Shown here in pieces: positions 63,090 through 64,000 of a stretch of 64,000 nucleotides of DNA (position 1 is the stretch's first letter; every line of letters starts with the position of its first letter). Origin of the DNA: Silurus meridionalis (taxonomy: Eukaryota > Chordata > Actinopteri > Siluriformes > Siluridae); assembly GCF_014805685.1 (NCBI RefSeq), contig NC_060885.1, positions 23,113,632 to 23,177,631 of the forward strand, read 5' to 3'. Under the pieces are notes generated by a model. It ran no database searches. It was not told the origin of the DNA and saw nothing but the letters and a program-made list of their open reading frames with translations. Made by a program: the position numbers and the translations under genes.

Positions 63090-63660
63090 CAAAATAGTAT
63101 TTTGATGATGATGAATTTTCAATATGATGAGTAAAAGTATTAGAGTATTTGAACAGTACTTTGACTCGTATTGAACGTAGGCTTAAACATGCACTAGGTC
63201 TCAGCACCAAGAAACGTGTTTGTGAAATACCAAAAAAACAGATGACTTGTGAACTTTCCTAAAACACAAATCAAATTGTACACCGCAACGTTGCATTAAC
63301 CAAAATCAACACCACAGCCTCTTCAACATGCCAGAATAAAACAAAGATAAAAAAAAAATCAGTAAAAAAAAAAAAAGGACAAAGTAGTAAAGAAATCTTT
63401 TAAAAAGGGATCTTCAATGAACAAATAAAATGACAGTATAATGTCAAGTATTCAATGGACATTAGAACTTCAACAAAAGCTGTTTCTCAGTGTTTGGAAT
63501 TTATTCAAGCTGAATCTTTGACTGAAATGAGGCCAGCGGTGCTAAAAAGTCGCTCACAGGCAGCAGATGTAGGCAGGGGAGTGTTGATCCTTGATGACAT
63601 CTTCAACAGGGGTGCAAAATGTATAGTGGGGGAATTTTGTTTTTACATTTACCCCTTTAA
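63090..63660 (-). mobile_element. hAT-like element with transposase C-terminal motif, antisense
   Basis: On the minus strand about 63525-63600 reads NTPLPTSAACERLFSTAGLI, the conserved C-terminal (dimerisation) segment of hAT transposases, followed by a stop. The lower half (63110-63420) has the sequence blocks of the copies at 1-225 and 34570-34800, reversed. No intact ORF. Confidence 0.72.
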
Positions 63661-64000
63661 AAAGAAATGAACAGTCTAAAATTTGAATAGTAGGTTTATT
63701 TTAACAGAAAAAAACAAGAAAAAATCCCTTGTGGTGGAGAGGTTTGAATGAAATTTGATTCTATGACTGGTGTCTTTGAGTTGATATTTAAAGTACATTC
63801 CTAAAGGGACAGGACTAATTTGGGTCTGTGGGAGTCAGAATTCTTGCTAGTTGGTACTTCACTCTGTCAAATATAAATTAATTTATAACCTTTCTTTCTT
63901 TTTTGTCTCTGGATTTCTTTTTTTTTATATTCAATTATTTCTCCCACTGTAATTGGTAACGTCATTGTCCATTAAAATATCATGGCGTAAAATGTACAGA

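Overview
The window is vertebrate nuclear DNA, most likely from a teleost fish. Its genes are split by GT-AG introns. Between them lie dense microsatellites, tRNA-derived SINEs, RTE-like LINE fragments, and hAT-, pogo/Tigger- and MITE-type DNA transposon remnants typical of fish genomes. I see no bacterial operon, CRISPR array or prophage. The species cannot be fixed from the sequence; an otophysan fish is possible but only a guess.

Layout. (1) About 0.3-11.9 kb, minus strand: a large secreted or membrane-anchored mosaic gene. A hydrophobic leader exon is followed by about 34 EGF-like modules, mostly calcium-binding type and packed into two giant exons. NIDO, AMOP and VWD domains follow, and the 3' end lies beyond base 1. 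One base is missing from the reading frame at 9391-9395. (2) About 11.9-22.1 kb: no recognised gene, only repeats, including a 2.4 kb degenerate RTE-like LINE. (3) 22.36-24.32 kb, plus strand: a complete nine-coding-exon epcam gene (304 aa) with a nearby poly(A) signal. (4) 27.35-57.66 kb, minus strand: a complete plekhh2-type gene. I rebuilt 29 coding exons in continuous phase, giving 1,422 aa with a coiled coil, two PH domains, a MyTH4 domain and a FERM domain. It converges on epcam. Its introns carry most of the mobile DNA. (5) 57.7-64 kb: repeats, plus a CCAAT-rich, possibly bidirectional promoter at 62.0-62.46 kb. This probably serves the untranslated first exon of plekhh2 and a divergent gene running off the right edge.

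The genes do not form one pathway. EpCAM (adhesion and signalling at epithelial surfaces), PLEKHH2 (actin-linked peripheral membrane protein) and the EGF-NIDO-AMOP-VWD protein (extracellular) all relate to cell surface or matrix. Their adjacency is best read as chromosomal synteny.

I found no convincing new biological system. The most useful second looks are the single-base frame break in the EGF gene, the microsatellite beside its leader exon, a SINE sharing its 3' tail with a LINE in the same window, two unrelated insertions at almost the same point in two copies of one host repeat, a near-perfect nested palindrome, and opposite CA and UG repeats beside two plekhh2 splice donors. Coordinates were read by eye. 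Exon ends were chosen by splice consensus plus phase continuity and have not been checked against transcripts.
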